Assembly (NCBI RefSeq): GCF_040881935.1
Contig: NZ_JBBECH010000075.1
Coordinates: 1-64,000, forward strand
Reading direction: 5' to 3'
DNA: 64,000 nt
Source of the DNA: Saccharospirillum sp040881935
GTDB lineage: Bacteria > Pseudomonadota > Gammaproteobacteria > Pseudomonadales > Natronospirillaceae
Of the stretch, positions 15,653-24,635 are shown one piece after another. The translations under genes were made by a program, and so were the position numbers. The notes beneath the pieces are model-generated. The model was not told where the DNA came from, searched no databases, and worked only from the letters and a program-made list of their open reading frames with translations. Position 1 is the stretch's first letter. Each line of letters opens with the position of its first letter.

Positions 15653-16795
15653 TTGGATTCATCCAATGCCATCACTCAGTTGGAGGCGGCCTTTGCCCAT
15701 AAAGCCCGGCCAGCGGTGACTGAAGAAGCGACTGCCAGGCCCTGGGTGGGCTGCTTTGGGAACGGCATCCCTGAGGTATTGCTTGCCGCGGCCGGGTGCC
15801 GGGTGGTTGACGTCAAATCTGTTCCTGAACCCGAATCGAACGACCGGCATGAAGGCATCAACCAGTTCATCGAGCCTTTTCTCGATGATTATACGCAGCT
15901 GTTTTTAAACCGGCTTGCCAATGGCTGGCTGAACCATCTTACAGCCATCGTCTTCAGCCGACAGGATGCGGCGGCACTGGTGGCTTATCAGTATGCGCTG
16001 GAGTATCAGCGCCAGGGGTATACCGAACATCCTTTCCCGGCCTTGTTGCTGTGGAATGCCGAGCAGGGCAGTACTGCCGCTGTGCTCAGGTTCAATCAGC
16101 ACCAGGCAGACAAGCTTGTGTCACAGCTGGTGTCTCTGGGCGACAGGCAACCGGATGACGCGGCCATCGCGACCGCCATTGAGCACCACCGCTCACGATG
16201 CCTGGCACTTGAGGAGCTGACCGCAGCTCAGTGCGAACAGCGCCCCCGGTTAACCGGCCTGGACGCGTTCCGGTGGCGCAATGCGGGTCGCTACCTTGAA
16301 GCTGAACAATTTCAAGCGTTGCTGCGGGCAGCCTTGTCGGGCCGGGAATCCAAACCTGTTCGAACGGGTAAGCGGTTGGGTCTGGTCGGCTCGGCGACGG
16401 ATTCGGAAGCGCTTTATCGCGTGCTGGATTCAGTAGGCATCCTGGTAGCGGATCTGCAGCCTTTTGGTCGAATTTGGCCCGGGCCTGTCGAGGGCGTAAC
16501 CGATTCAGACAGTCTGTTACAAGCCATGGCAAGGGATCCATTTTGCCCGAGAGGGCATTCCTCCATCGACATGATCAACGCCCTGGCCGATGCCTGTGCC
16601 GAGGCTCGATGTGACGCGGTGATCGCACAGATGGATCAGAACGATGACACCTTTGGCTGGGACTTGCCCAGCCTGCAGCAAGCGTTAACCGAGCGGGGCA
16701 TTCCCGTGATCAACCTGGGCTTTCGCGATTTCAGACCGGATGAAAGCGCCTGTACGCAGATGCGGGAACACCTGACCCTCGAATTGGGAGCATAG
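15653..16795 (+). CDS. HGD-D family (2-hydroxyacyl-CoA dehydratase-like) subunit 1
   Basis: A 380-residue member of the superfamily that holds 2-hydroxyacyl-CoA dehydratases and class I benzoyl-CoA reductases. The family N-terminus GxxC...P.E.L.AAG is visible (WVGCFGNGIPEVLLAAAG, Cys 34), and the C-terminal domain ends in the expected LQQALTERGIPVINLGF strand-turn. The other two cluster cysteines are not where I expect them: IVFSRQDAA replaces the usual TCD segment and QNDDTFGWDLP replaces the usual FCDP segment. A normal [4Fe-4S] site is therefore doubtful. Start TTG 15653 has GGAGG 6 bases upstream. It is followed 2 bases later by its partner subunit. No activator ATPase gene is present in the window. 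Confidence 0.75.
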   Translation: MDSSNAITQLEAAFAHKARPAVTEEATARPWVGCFGNGIPEVLLAAAGCRVVDVKSVPEPESNDRHEGINQFIEPFLDDYTQLFLNRLANGWLNHLTAIVFSRQDAAALVAYQYALEYQRQGYTEHPFPALLLWNAEQGSTAAVLRFNQHQADKLVSQLVSLGDRQPDDAAIATAIEHHRSRCLALEELTAAQCEQRPRLTGLDAFRWRNAGRYLEAEQFQALLRAALSGRESKPVRTGKRLGLVGSATDSEALYRVLDSVGILVADLQPFGRIWPGPVEGVTDSDSLLQAMARDPFCPRGHSSIDMINALADACAEARCDAVIAQMDQNDDTFGWDLPSLQQALTERGIPVINLGFRDFRPDESACTQMREHLTLELGA

Positions 16796-16797
16796 GC

Positions 16798-18099
16798 ATG
16801 AGTGACTCAAACACCACTGACTATCAGCCACTTGCCAGTGCGCGACTGGCGACCGAATACCAGCGGGATTGGGTGCGGGGGCTGCGTGAACAGATCAAGG
16901 CGGGTTCCGATTTCGCCTTCGTCAACGCCGATACACCGCATGAACTGTTTCATATTATGGGCCTGCCCATCGTCACCAACCAATGGTGGTCTGCTGTTTT
17001 ATCAGCCAAGCAGCTTTCTGAATATTACTTTGATCACATGGCCTCACTCGGTTTTCACGATCGGCTCGCCAAGTATTCCAGTCTCCCATTGATTGCTGAG
17101 CTGGAAGGGGACCGCGAGCGTCAGCCGTGGGGCGGTTTGCCAAGCCCGGCGATACTTTGTGCACGACAGAGCGCGGACGATCATCAGCGCATTTTCTCCT
17201 TATGGGCCAAGCAGACCGGCGCACCGCTATTTCTGTTCAGTGCCCCGGCGGTGCCGGACCCGGAACCGAACTGGTGGGAACTGGCGCGACGCGACTGGGA
17301 AACTCTTTACGGCACGGATCGGCTCGATTTGATGGAAGCGGAGCTTTACCAGCTGGTGCAGCAGCTCGAACGCATCACCGGTCGCCCGTTCGACGCCGGA
17401 CATTTTGCCCGTTACATGGACGCCATTAATCGCCAGGAAGAAATATTTGACGAGGTGCACGAGATGCTGGCGCAAGCACCGCGTTGTCCGATCCGGATAT
17501 CCGAGCAGATTCCCAACGTGATGATTCCCCAGTGGCATCGCGGGTCCGACTGGGCCTTGCAACATGCCGAAGCCTTTCGGGATGAAGTCAAAAGTCGGAT
17601 TGAGGAGGGGGTTGCGGTCTGCCCTGATGAGTCTATCCGAATGATGTGGGTAGGGGCGGGGCTCTGGTTTGATACCAGTTTCTACGCCGCCTTTGAAGAA
17701 AGTCACAGTGCCGTCTTTGCCTGGTCCATGTATTTGCCGTTCGCGGCCGACGGTTACATCCGTTACGACCAGGGCGACCCGATGCGTGCACTGGCTGCCC
17801 GGGTGGTGTCGATGAATGAGCAGTTGCATCAGCCACCCTGGGTGAATTCCTGGCTGGCCGACCAGGCCCGGCGCTATCGAATTGACGTCGCCCTGATGTT
17901 GATTCCGCGCCATGACCGTTTTTCCGGTCAGGGGTCTCTGTTCGCCAAGCATGCCCTGGAAGCCGCCGGCGTGACGGTCATCGAAATATGGTCAGACATG
18001 GTCGATCGGCGCGAATGGGACCGCGAAGCCATGGTCGGGCGAGTGGCGGCGGTGCTCGATGAAGTTAAGGCAAAAAAAGATTTTGACGTAGTTAATTAA
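16798..18099 (+). CDS. HGD-D family (2-hydroxyacyl-CoA dehydratase-like) subunit 2
   Basis: A 433-residue homologue of HgdB/BcrB-type subunits, presumably forming a heterodimer with the gene before it. Family layout is clear: TPHELFHIMGLPIV near residue 45, a central substrate domain, and a C-terminal HALEAAGVTVIEIWSDMVD. It has only three cysteines in all and none in the last 150 residues. The positions where family members carry cluster ligands read LAKYSS (usual CSY), ARQSADDHQ (usual NxCN) and PRHDRFSGQGS (usual RSCK). It is thus predicted to lack the [4Fe-4S] cluster. Either the pair works without one or it has a different role, such as CoA-ester binding. ATG 16798 follows the upstream stop by 2 bases. 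Confidence 0.75.
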   Translation: MSDSNTTDYQPLASARLATEYQRDWVRGLREQIKAGSDFAFVNADTPHELFHIMGLPIVTNQWWSAVLSAKQLSEYYFDHMASLGFHDRLAKYSSLPLIAELEGDRERQPWGGLPSPAILCARQSADDHQRIFSLWAKQTGAPLFLFSAPAVPDPEPNWWELARRDWETLYGTDRLDLMEAELYQLVQQLERITGRPFDAGHFARYMDAINRQEEIFDEVHEMLAQAPRCPIRISEQIPNVMIPQWHRGSDWALQHAEAFRDEVKSRIEEGVAVCPDESIRMMWVGAGLWFDTSFYAAFEESHSAVFAWSMYLPFAADGYIRYDQGDPMRALAARVVSMNEQLHQPPWVNSWLADQARRYRIDVALMLIPRHDRFSGQGSLFAKHALEAAGVTVIEIWSDMVDRREWDREAMVGRVAAVLDEVKAKKDFDVVN

Positions 18100-18108
18100 G
18101 TTAACTAT
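18088..18108. promoter_or_regulatory. MarR operator 4 (internal)
   Basis: GTAGTTAA, TTAAG, TTAACTAT: overlaps the stop codon of the second dehydratase-like gene and lies 53 bases before the next start. Suggests a second MarR-controlled promoter for the three CoA-transferases and transporter genes. Confidence 0.7.
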
Positions 18109-18161
18109 TGTGGAGTGCAACAAGATCGGTGATAAACCGACTTACCAGCAGGAGCATGTCG

Positions 18162-19355
18162 ATGACGGCTTTGAACGATATCAAAATAGCGGATTTCAGC
18201 TGGGTGGGAGCAGGCCCGCGGGCCACCAAAGACCTGGCTGACAACGGTGCCACCGTTGTTAAAGTGGAATCACGCAAACGCCTCGATCTGGGTCGGCGCT
18301 CACCACCCTTTGCCGGTGACCGCGCCAATGTAGATGCCTCTGCCTTTTTCGCTCAGACCAATACCTCGAAGTACAGCGTGACCATTAATCTGTCGGATCC
18401 ACGCGGTGTTGACGTCGCCAAGTCCCTGGTGGCGTGGTCCGATGTCGTGGTGGAAAACTTCGGGCCCGGCTTTATGGAGCGCATTGGGCTGGGCTATGAC
18501 GAACTCAGGCAAATTAAACCAGACATCATTCTCGCCAGTGTGTCAGTGGCCGGTCGAACCGGTCCGATGGCCGGATTTCGTGGCTACGGAAATTCCGCAG
18601 CGGCACACTCCGGACACGCAGTAATGTCTGGCTGGCCCGAGGGTGAGCCGCATATGCCACCTTTCGCCTATGGCGATGTAATCGCCCCCATGTTTGCCAC
18701 GGTGGCCATTCTGGGTGCTCTGGAAGAGCGCGCCCGGACCGGGCAAGGCCAGCATCTGGACATCTCCCAGATTGAACCCATGGTCCATGTTCTGGCCGAT
18801 CTCTACGCCCAGGCTGATGCACCTGAAAAGCCGGGCAATGGAGATCCGGTGATGGCGCCGCACAACGTATATCCGACGGGCGACGAGGATGGCTGGGTTG
18901 CCATCGCCGTTGAAAACGAGACCCAATGGCAGGCGCTTTGCCAGACTCTTGATCAGCCGAACCAAGCCGGGGACGCCCGATTCGCCATTGCAGCGCTGCG
19001 GCGGTCCCATCTGGTTGAGCTGGACCAGTGGTTGAGCGACCTAACCCGAAAGTACAGTGCAGCAGCACTGGCTTCCGAGCTGGCCGAAGCAGGTGTGCCC
19101 GCTGCGCCGGTATTGAACGGTAAAACCCTGTTTGATGATCCCGAATTGAACCGCTGTGGCCACTTTGTAACGCTGGAACATCCGGTTCTTGGTGCTTGCA
19201 AAATGCCAACACCACCGATGATTTTGTCGCAGACACCCGCGCGCGTCAGCCGGTCGCCGTTGCTGGGCGAGCATAACCGACAGGTTCTGGTTGACTGGCT
19301 GGGCATGAGTCCTGAGCAAGTCGAGACGCTGCAACGCGAGGAGGTACTGGGATGA
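18162..19355 (+). CDS. Family III CoA-transferase
   Basis: A 397-residue CaiB/BaiF-type enzyme. CoA-binding part: IADFSWVGAGP and VVKVES; the ENFGPGFMERIGLGYDEL stretch is typical. The catalytic Asp is kept in FAYGDVIAPMFATVAI, before the usual TGQGQHLDIS. ATG 18162 is used because GGAG lies 7 bases before it; longer starts upstream would run into operator 4. Its stop overlaps the start of the next CoA-transferase, whose own Asp is missing, so the two may form a heterodimer as BbsE and BbsF do. Substrate unknown. Confidence 0.85.
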   Translation: MTALNDIKIADFSWVGAGPRATKDLADNGATVVKVESRKRLDLGRRSPPFAGDRANVDASAFFAQTNTSKYSVTINLSDPRGVDVAKSLVAWSDVVVENFGPGFMERIGLGYDELRQIKPDIILASVSVAGRTGPMAGFRGYGNSAAAHSGHAVMSGWPEGEPHMPPFAYGDVIAPMFATVAILGALEERARTGQGQHLDISQIEPMVHVLADLYAQADAPEKPGNGDPVMAPHNVYPTGDEDGWVAIAVENETQWQALCQTLDQPNQAGDARFAIAALRRSHLVELDQWLSDLTRKYSAAALASELAEAGVPAAPVLNGKTLFDDPELNRCGHFVTLEHPVLGACKMPTPPMILSQTPARVSRSPLLGEHNRQVLVDWLGMSPEQVETLQREEVLG

Positions 19356-20488
19356 GCATGTTGAGCGGCATCAAGGTCATTGAATTCAGTGACGGCCTGG
19401 TGGATTTGGGCGGGCGAATGCTCCGCGAAATGGGCGCCGAGGTGATTTCAGTGGTACCCGAACGAGTTAGCGACAGACCTCAGTGGCGAACCCTGGCCTG
19501 GCATCACGGTAAGACCCGGGTCACCGTGCCGGAAGGCACCGATCTCAGCCAGTGGGCATTGCTTGATGAGGCGGACATCGTGCTTGATGACCAGCGTTCC
19601 TCACATACGTCAATGCTCGACGATCTGCGACAGGAAAGGCCTGAACTGATACATGTCATTGCCCGTGCTTTTAGCGAGCAGGGGCCATACCACAGTCGGC
19701 CAGCCACGGACCTGACCCTGATGGCGATGTCCGGTTTGATGACCATTGTTGGCGAACCGGACAAGCCACCATTGCGCCTCCCGGGAGAGCAGGCCTATGC
19801 CCTTGCCGGTATTCAGGTGGCGACCGCTGCGTTGCTGGCCCTGCATGTACGTCGGCGTACCGGCCAGGGGCAGCGCGTTGATGTTTCCGCTTTTCAGTCG
19901 ACCGTGCTTGCCAACTACCGGGAAGCCATTATGTACGAATGGACCGGACGTATTGGCCGGCGGACGGGCAATCAACTGGTACGGGGCAAGTCGGGTGTGC
20001 GTCAGGTGTGGCCCTGCGCAGACGGCTTCGTCACCTGGTCGATGATCGACAACCCCAGCATGATGCGCTCGATGGTGACAGTGATGGTGGATCGTCAGGT
20101 AGCCGGCGAACTGGCAGACATAGACTGGGACGCCATTTTAGTGGCCGATACGCCGCAAGACACCGTTGATCGATGGCAGTCCGTTTTCGGGCGTTTCTTT
20201 GCCACGCTGACCAGGGCCGAGTTGGGCGACCTGTCACTGGAACGCGGCTGGGGGTTGTCCGTGATCAAGAATCTGGACGATGTCCGTTCCGATGCTCACC
20301 TGCGTGAGCGCAACCTTTTTGTACCGGTTCGGGATGAGACCAACGGCACGCAAACAGGCACGCAAACAGGCACGCAAACAAGGTTGCCCGGTCCCCTGTT
20401 TCACCACACGACGCAGGGCGATACACCCATGCGCGTATTACGCCAACCTGTTCTGGTCACTGAATCGACCCGCTGGAGCGACTTGTGA
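19352..20488 (+). CDS. Family III CoA-transferase homologue lacking the catalytic Asp
   Basis: A 378-residue family III protein with normal overall layout (VIEFSDGLVDLGGRML at the N-terminus, RRTGQGQRVDVSAFQS in the middle). At the position of the nucleophilic Asp it has Tyr 149 (GEQAYALAGIQVA where active members read ADLxAGxxAA). It is probably not catalytic alone and more likely a partner subunit of one of the two flanking active enzymes, to which it is coupled by 4-base overlaps on both sides. Near the C-terminus a 12-base tandem repeat inserts GTQT three times. No frameshift or internal stop, so it looks maintained. Confidence 0.82.
   Translation: MSMLSGIKVIEFSDGLVDLGGRMLREMGAEVISVVPERVSDRPQWRTLAWHHGKTRVTVPEGTDLSQWALLDEADIVLDDQRSSHTSMLDDLRQERPELIHVIARAFSEQGPYHSRPATDLTLMAMSGLMTIVGEPDKPPLRLPGEQAYALAGIQVATAALLALHVRRRTGQGQRVDVSAFQSTVLANYREAIMYEWTGRIGRRTGNQLVRGKSGVRQVWPCADGFVTWSMIDNPSMMRSMVTVMVDRQVAGELADIDWDAILVADTPQDTVDRWQSVFGRFFATLTRAELGDLSLERGWGLSVIKNLDDVRSDAHLRERNLFVPVRDETNGTQTGTQTGTQTRLPGPLFHHTTQGDTPMRVLRQPVLVTESTRWSDL
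20345..20380 (+). repeat. 12-bp tandem repeat inside CoA-transferase gene
   Basis: Three perfect copies of GGCACGCAAACA, in frame, encoding GTQT three times. Gain or loss of a unit would keep the frame and change the length of a surface loop. Confidence 0.9.
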
Positions 20489-21675
20489 GTCGCGCCGCCC
20501 TGGAAGGTATTCGCGTGCTGGATTTTTCGCGCCTGTTGCCTGGCCCTTATTGCACCTGGCTGCTGGCCGACATGGGTGCCGATGTCATTCGCGTCGAGAA
20601 TCCGCGTGAACTGGAGAAGCAGGCCGCGGTATTCGGCTGGGACAGGTTAACGCCCGAAGAGCGCACCCGTTTGCGTGAGCGAGATATTCTGGCGCGCAAC
20701 AAACGCTCCCTGAAGGCGGATATGGGCGACGCCGGGGTTGTCAAACTGTTGCATGATTTGATCAGCACGGTCGATGTCGTGGTTGAGGATTACCGGCCGG
20801 GTGTTCTGGACGGGTTGGGGCTGGGATACGAGGCACTGTCCAGCATCAATCCCCGGCTGGTGTACTGCAGTTTAACGCTGTGCGGGCAAAGTGGACCTTA
20901 CCGGGATAAGCCGGGCCACGATCCGGTGGCGCTTTCCATTGCTGGGGTGACGTCGAGGTTGGGTGAAGATCCGGATGAACCTGGCTTCGCGGGCGTCCCT
21001 GCTGCGGATGTGGTAACCGGCACCCACGCCGCCTTCGGCATTTTGGCCGCGTTGCGGGCTAGCGATCAAAATGGGCAGGGCCAGCATATTGATATTGCGA
21101 TGAGCGATTGCTCAATGAGCTTGCTGGTCAATGTACTGTCGCGGCATGCCGATATGGACAACCTGCCCGCTCGCGGCGATCGCCGCGCGGACATGGGGTT
21201 GTGGCGCACGGCCGATGATCGGTTTATTTGCACCACGGATATGGAGCCCCGTTACTGGCGCCGGTTTTGTCAGGTGGTGGGCCGGGAAGACTACATTCCA
21301 CTGCAGAACGACATCGAATCCCGACCTGCTATTCGAGCAGCCCTGAGTGACATTTTCAGAACCAAAACCCGTTCGGAATGGCTCGCTGTTCTGGAGCTGG
21401 CCGGTACCCAATTCGCGCCCGTGTACAGCGTAAGCGAAGCCATGCAGGACCCTCACAATCGGGCACGAGGCATGGCAATGGAGTATCCGTCAAATACGGG
21501 TGACGCCGTGTTTCAATTGGGGTCGCCGTTAAAGCTTTCGCGAACACCCGCATCGATCCGTCATCTGGGTCGGGTTCCCGGGTCTGATACCCGGGCCATT
21601 CTAAATGAACTGGGGCTGTCGAAAGAGGAGGTCGAGAAACTGATTAAGAGTAAATCTGTCATGTTGAATGAGTGA
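20485..21675 (+). CDS. Family III CoA-transferase
   Basis: A 396-residue active-looking family III CoA-transferase: FSRLLPGPYCTWLLADMGADVIRVE at the N-terminus, VEDYRPGVLDGLGLGYEAL, and the catalytic Asp in GVPAADVVTGTHAAFGILAAL. It starts at GTG 20485, overlapping the previous stop by 4 bases. Third of three consecutive CoA-transferases. With the TRAP and MFS genes downstream it suggests uptake of an organic acid followed by CoA activation, with the leaving acid recycled. Confidence 0.88.
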   Translation: MSRAALEGIRVLDFSRLLPGPYCTWLLADMGADVIRVENPRELEKQAAVFGWDRLTPEERTRLRERDILARNKRSLKADMGDAGVVKLLHDLISTVDVVVEDYRPGVLDGLGLGYEALSSINPRLVYCSLTLCGQSGPYRDKPGHDPVALSIAGVTSRLGEDPDEPGFAGVPAADVVTGTHAAFGILAALRASDQNGQGQHIDIAMSDCSMSLLVNVLSRHADMDNLPARGDRRADMGLWRTADDRFICTTDMEPRYWRRFCQVVGREDYIPLQNDIESRPAIRAALSDIFRTKTRSEWLAVLELAGTQFAPVYSVSEAMQDPHNRARGMAMEYPSNTGDAVFQLGSPLKLSRTPASIRHLGRVPGSDTRAILNELGLSKEEVEKLIKSKSVMLNE

Positions 21676-21750
21676 GTTCGATCGAGTTGTCCGCTCTATT
21701 CAAGGTCTTGCTAACAACAAATATAAAACTGCTAAAGAGAGGAACTGGTT

Positions 21751-22776
21751 ATGACATCTACTATAAGATCTGCACGTAAACTGATCGCTGTTTCTGTTTG
21801 TTCGACCCTGGTGCTTGGTGCTGCCAGCGCCGCGGAATTCAATCTTACCTACGCATCCCCGTATTCAACCACCCATCCCTATGGTGCTGCCGATGAAGCC
21901 TGGATCGAGCGTATTGAAGAACAGACCAACGGGCGAGTGGACATCACCGCCTATTGGGGACGCTCCCTGATCAGTAGCCGGGAAGGGGTTGATGAACTGG
22001 AGGCCGGCATAGCCGACATGGCCTATATTACCCCAATATATGCAACCTCTGGTTACGAATTGAACCGCCTGACACCTGCCTTCTTCTACGGCTATTCAGA
22101 TCCCGCTCATGTTCTCGCTGTGTACCAGCAACTTTGGGAGGAATTCCCCACTTTTGCCGAGGAACTCGGTGGTGTCCGGGTGCTGGGATTCAACGTTGGC
22201 ACGCCCATGCATTTGCAGTTGCGGGACGATCCGGTGAACACGCTCGACGACTTGCGTGGACTGCGCATTCGTTCGGCCAACGACTACATCGGTGCACTGG
22301 CCGAATTCGGGGCTGAAGGCGTAGCCATGCCAATGGGCGATACCTACCCCGCTCTTCAGCGCGGGGTCCTCGATGGTGTGATCGCGCCATACGAAGCCCT
22401 GAAGTCACTGAGCTTTGGCGAAGTGGTCGAATACTATGTCGACCTGCCTCATAGCCGTGGTGCCTATGCCTCGAGGGCTATGAACCAGGCGGTGTGGGAT
22501 TCCTTGCCGGAAGATATTCAGGCGGTCTTTCTCGATAACATCGATTGGCTGACCCAAAAGAATCTGGAAAATTCAATGGAAGCTGAAGAGGAAGGTAAAG
22601 CCTTTGGCGTTGAACAGGGTGTGACCTTTATCGAAATAGCAGCCTCCGAAAAAGAGCGCTATGCCGAGACTTTTACCAGCAGCGCACGTGAAGTTGCGGA
22701 AAATCTTGACGAACGCGGTCTGCCTGGTAGTGAAATCCTCGAACAGGTTCGCCAGGCTCACCAGACCTCCGACTAA
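21751..22776 (+). CDS. TRAP transporter substrate-binding protein (DctP family)
   Basis: A 341-residue periplasmic protein with a signal peptide ending near residue 27 (LGAASAAEF). It has the DctP fold, with the carboxylate-binding Arg in DLRGLRIRSAND and MGDTYPALQRGVLDGVIAPYEAL in the second lobe. It differs from SiaP in the binding region, so the ligand is another organic acid; the CoA-transferase neighbours suggest an aromatic or hydroxy acid. AGAGAGGAA lies before ATG 21751. A GC-rich stem-loop follows the stop. Confidence 0.9.
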   Translation: MTSTIRSARKLIAVSVCSTLVLGAASAAEFNLTYASPYSTTHPYGAADEAWIERIEEQTNGRVDITAYWGRSLISSREGVDELEAGIADMAYITPIYATSGYELNRLTPAFFYGYSDPAHVLAVYQQLWEEFPTFAEELGGVRVLGFNVGTPMHLQLRDDPVNTLDDLRGLRIRSANDYIGALAEFGAEGVAMPMGDTYPALQRGVLDGVIAPYEALKSLSFGEVVEYYVDLPHSRGAYASRAMNQAVWDSLPEDIQAVFLDNIDWLTQKNLENSMEAEEEGKAFGVEQGVTFIEIAASEKERYAETFTSSAREVAENLDERGLPGSEILEQVRQAHQTSD

Positions 22777-22789
22777 CCTGAAACCGGCG

Positions 22790-22812
22790 GGGCCGTGCGA
22801 TCAGTACGGCCC
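22790..22812 (+). other. Stem-loop between dctP-type gene and small permease
   Basis: GGGCCGT (22790-22796), 9-base loop, ACGGCCC (22806-22812), no T run. Same position as the stem-loop after siaP. It falls before the chosen small-permease start at 22831. Confidence 0.65.
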
Positions 22813-22830
22813 GACTTTGCGGAGATAAGC

Positions 22831-23343
22831 ATGAGAATCATAGAACGCCTTCTGCGCGGTATTGTGACGGTGGGTGCTTTTACCGGTGTGGCCTGCATTA
22901 TAGCCCTGATGTTTCTGACCGTGGTGACGGTCAGTTTCCGGGCCATTGGCATTGCCTTTCCCGGTACCTATACATTGGCCGAGATACTGTTGATCCCGTC
23001 GATCAGTTTTTCCCTTGCTTATGCCGCTTATGAGGGTGCTCATACCCGAGTCGAACTGGTGACGTCACTCTTGCCACCGCGGCTGGCTCGTCTGTTGGAC
23101 GCCCTGATGCTGGCGCTGGGTACCGTTTTTTGGGTAGTGGTGGCCTATGCCGGAACATTGGAAGCGTTGAAGAGTGCCCGTAACCAGGAGCAAGCGCCGA
23201 TACTGGGCTTTCCGGTAACGCCGTTCCGGTGGATGTTGGTGATCGCTATTTCATTGTTGTGCCTCGTTCTTGTGGTTCAGGTCGTGCAGGCCTTGTTACG
23301 GACGAGACAAATTGAAGAAACGGGTGAGGAGAGTCAGTCATGA
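22831..23343 (+). CDS. TRAP transporter small permease (DctQ family)
   Basis: A 170-residue four-helix membrane subunit that pairs with the DctM protein downstream. Helices lie near residues 8-32, 45-64, 85-108 and 128-150. ATG 22831 is preferred to GTG 22795: GGAG lies 6 bases before it, and the upstream alternative would include the stem-loop. It overlaps the next gene by 4 bases. Confidence 0.88.
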   Translation: MRIIERLLRGIVTVGAFTGVACIIALMFLTVVTVSFRAIGIAFPGTYTLAEILLIPSISFSLAYAAYEGAHTRVELVTSLLPPRLARLLDALMLALGTVFWVVVAYAGTLEALKSARNQEQAPILGFPVTPFRWMLVIAISLLCLVLVVQVVQALLRTRQIEETGEESQS

Positions 23344-24635
23344 CGCCGGTCGTCACTGGGTTTGTCGGCCTAATTGGTCTGTTCAGTTTAATTGCCTTCG
23401 GTATGCCCATCGGCTTTGCCATGGGCCTGGTTGGGTTTCTGGGGTTCGCTTACCTGATCAGCTTTCATGCCGCCATCATCAAGGTCGGGGTTGTAACCTT
23501 CGATCTGTCTACCAATTACGCCATCGGGACAGTTCCTTTGTTCCTGTTCATGGCTCATATATTGTTTGCTTCCGGTATCGGACGGGACCTGTATGACGTT
23601 GCCGCCTGTTGGCTGGGCCGTCGTCGTGGCGGGTTGGCCATGGCGACTATTGGTGCATCGTCGGGCTTTGCCGCCGCAAGCGCGTCGAGCATCGCAACCA
23701 CCGCCACTATGGGATTGGTCGCACTGCCTGAAATGCGCAAACACAATTATGACGTTTCCCTGGCTTCCGGCAGCGTAGCGGCAGGGGGCACGATAGGTAG
23801 TTTAATACCGCCCAGCGGCATGTTTATTATTTATGGCATTCTGACCGAAACCTCTATTGGCAAGATGTTCGCCGCCGGGATTATCCCCGGTATCTTGCTC
23901 GCGCTGTTCTATATGGTGACGATTGCACTGGTATGCCGAATAAATCCGAACGCGGGTCCCCGTGGTCCCAAGTATTCGCTCAGGGAAAAACTGGTCAGCC
24001 TGAAGAAGACCGGTGAGGTCATTGTGCTGTTTATGCTGGTGATGGGCGGTATTCTACTGGGTTGGTTTACCCCAACAGAGGCAGGGGCCATGGGCGCGTT
24101 CGGCGCGATTATTGTCGCCAGTCTGCGACGGCGCCTAAACTGGAAGGCACTGCAGGAAGCAATATATTCAACCCTGAAAACCACCGGGATGATCTTTGGA
24201 ATCCTGTTTGGTGCCCTGGTTTTCAACAGCTTTATCACGGTTACCAATATCCCGTTGAACATCGTAGGGTTTGTAACTGAATCCGGTTTCTCCCCATTTG
24301 TTGTATTGCTACTCATACTGTCGGTTTATCTGGTTTTGGGAATGGTACTCGACGCCTCAGCAATGATGACGCTGACCATCCCCCTGTTCTTTCCGCTGGT
24401 CACTAACCTTGGCTTCGACGCGGTGCTCTTTGGTGTGCTTGTTGTACGTATGACCGAGATTGCGCTCATTACGCCGCCAGTGGGTATGAATGTCTATGTG
24501 CTTTCCGGTATAGCGCCGGACATTCCACTGACCAAAATCTTCAAGGGTACTCTGCCGTTCGTCATGGCCGATGCGTTGCATGTAGCGCTGTTGCTGGCAT
24601 TCCCAATTCTGGTTCTGTGGCTGCCAAGCCTGTAA
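23340..24635 (+). CDS. TRAP transporter large permease (DctM family)
   Basis: A 431-residue, roughly 12-helix transporter subunit for the second TRAP system. Family marks include FGMPIGFAMGLVG at the N-terminus, the small-residue stretch SSGFAAASASSIATTATMG, and SLIPPSGMFIIYGILTETSIG. It is coupled to the small permease by a 4-base overlap, and its last 19 bases overlap the MFS gene, so the whole set 18162-25861 probably forms one transcript. Confidence 0.92.
   Translation: MTPVVTGFVGLIGLFSLIAFGMPIGFAMGLVGFLGFAYLISFHAAIIKVGVVTFDLSTNYAIGTVPLFLFMAHILFASGIGRDLYDVAACWLGRRRGGLAMATIGASSGFAAASASSIATTATMGLVALPEMRKHNYDVSLASGSVAAGGTIGSLIPPSGMFIIYGILTETSIGKMFAAGIIPGILLALFYMVTIALVCRINPNAGPRGPKYSLREKLVSLKKTGEVIVLFMLVMGGILLGWFTPTEAGAMGAFGAIIVASLRRRLNWKALQEAIYSTLKTTGMIFGILFGALVFNSFITVTNIPLNIVGFVTESGFSPFVVLLLILSVYLVLGMVLDASAMMTLTIPLFFPLVTNLGFDAVLFGVLVVRMTEIALITPPVGMNVYVLSGIAPDIPLTKIFKGTLPFVMADALHVALLLAFPILVLWLPSL

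Noticed and set aside
17227..17952. 241-codon frame on the minus strand in the second dehydratase-like gene
   Set aside because: High-GC shadow frame opposite a gene with family-wide similarity; low-complexity composition and no motif.
18526..19236. 236-codon minus-strand frame opposite a CoA-transferase
   Set aside because: Antisense shadow without recognisable domain; Arg/Pro/Ser-rich composition typical of such frames.
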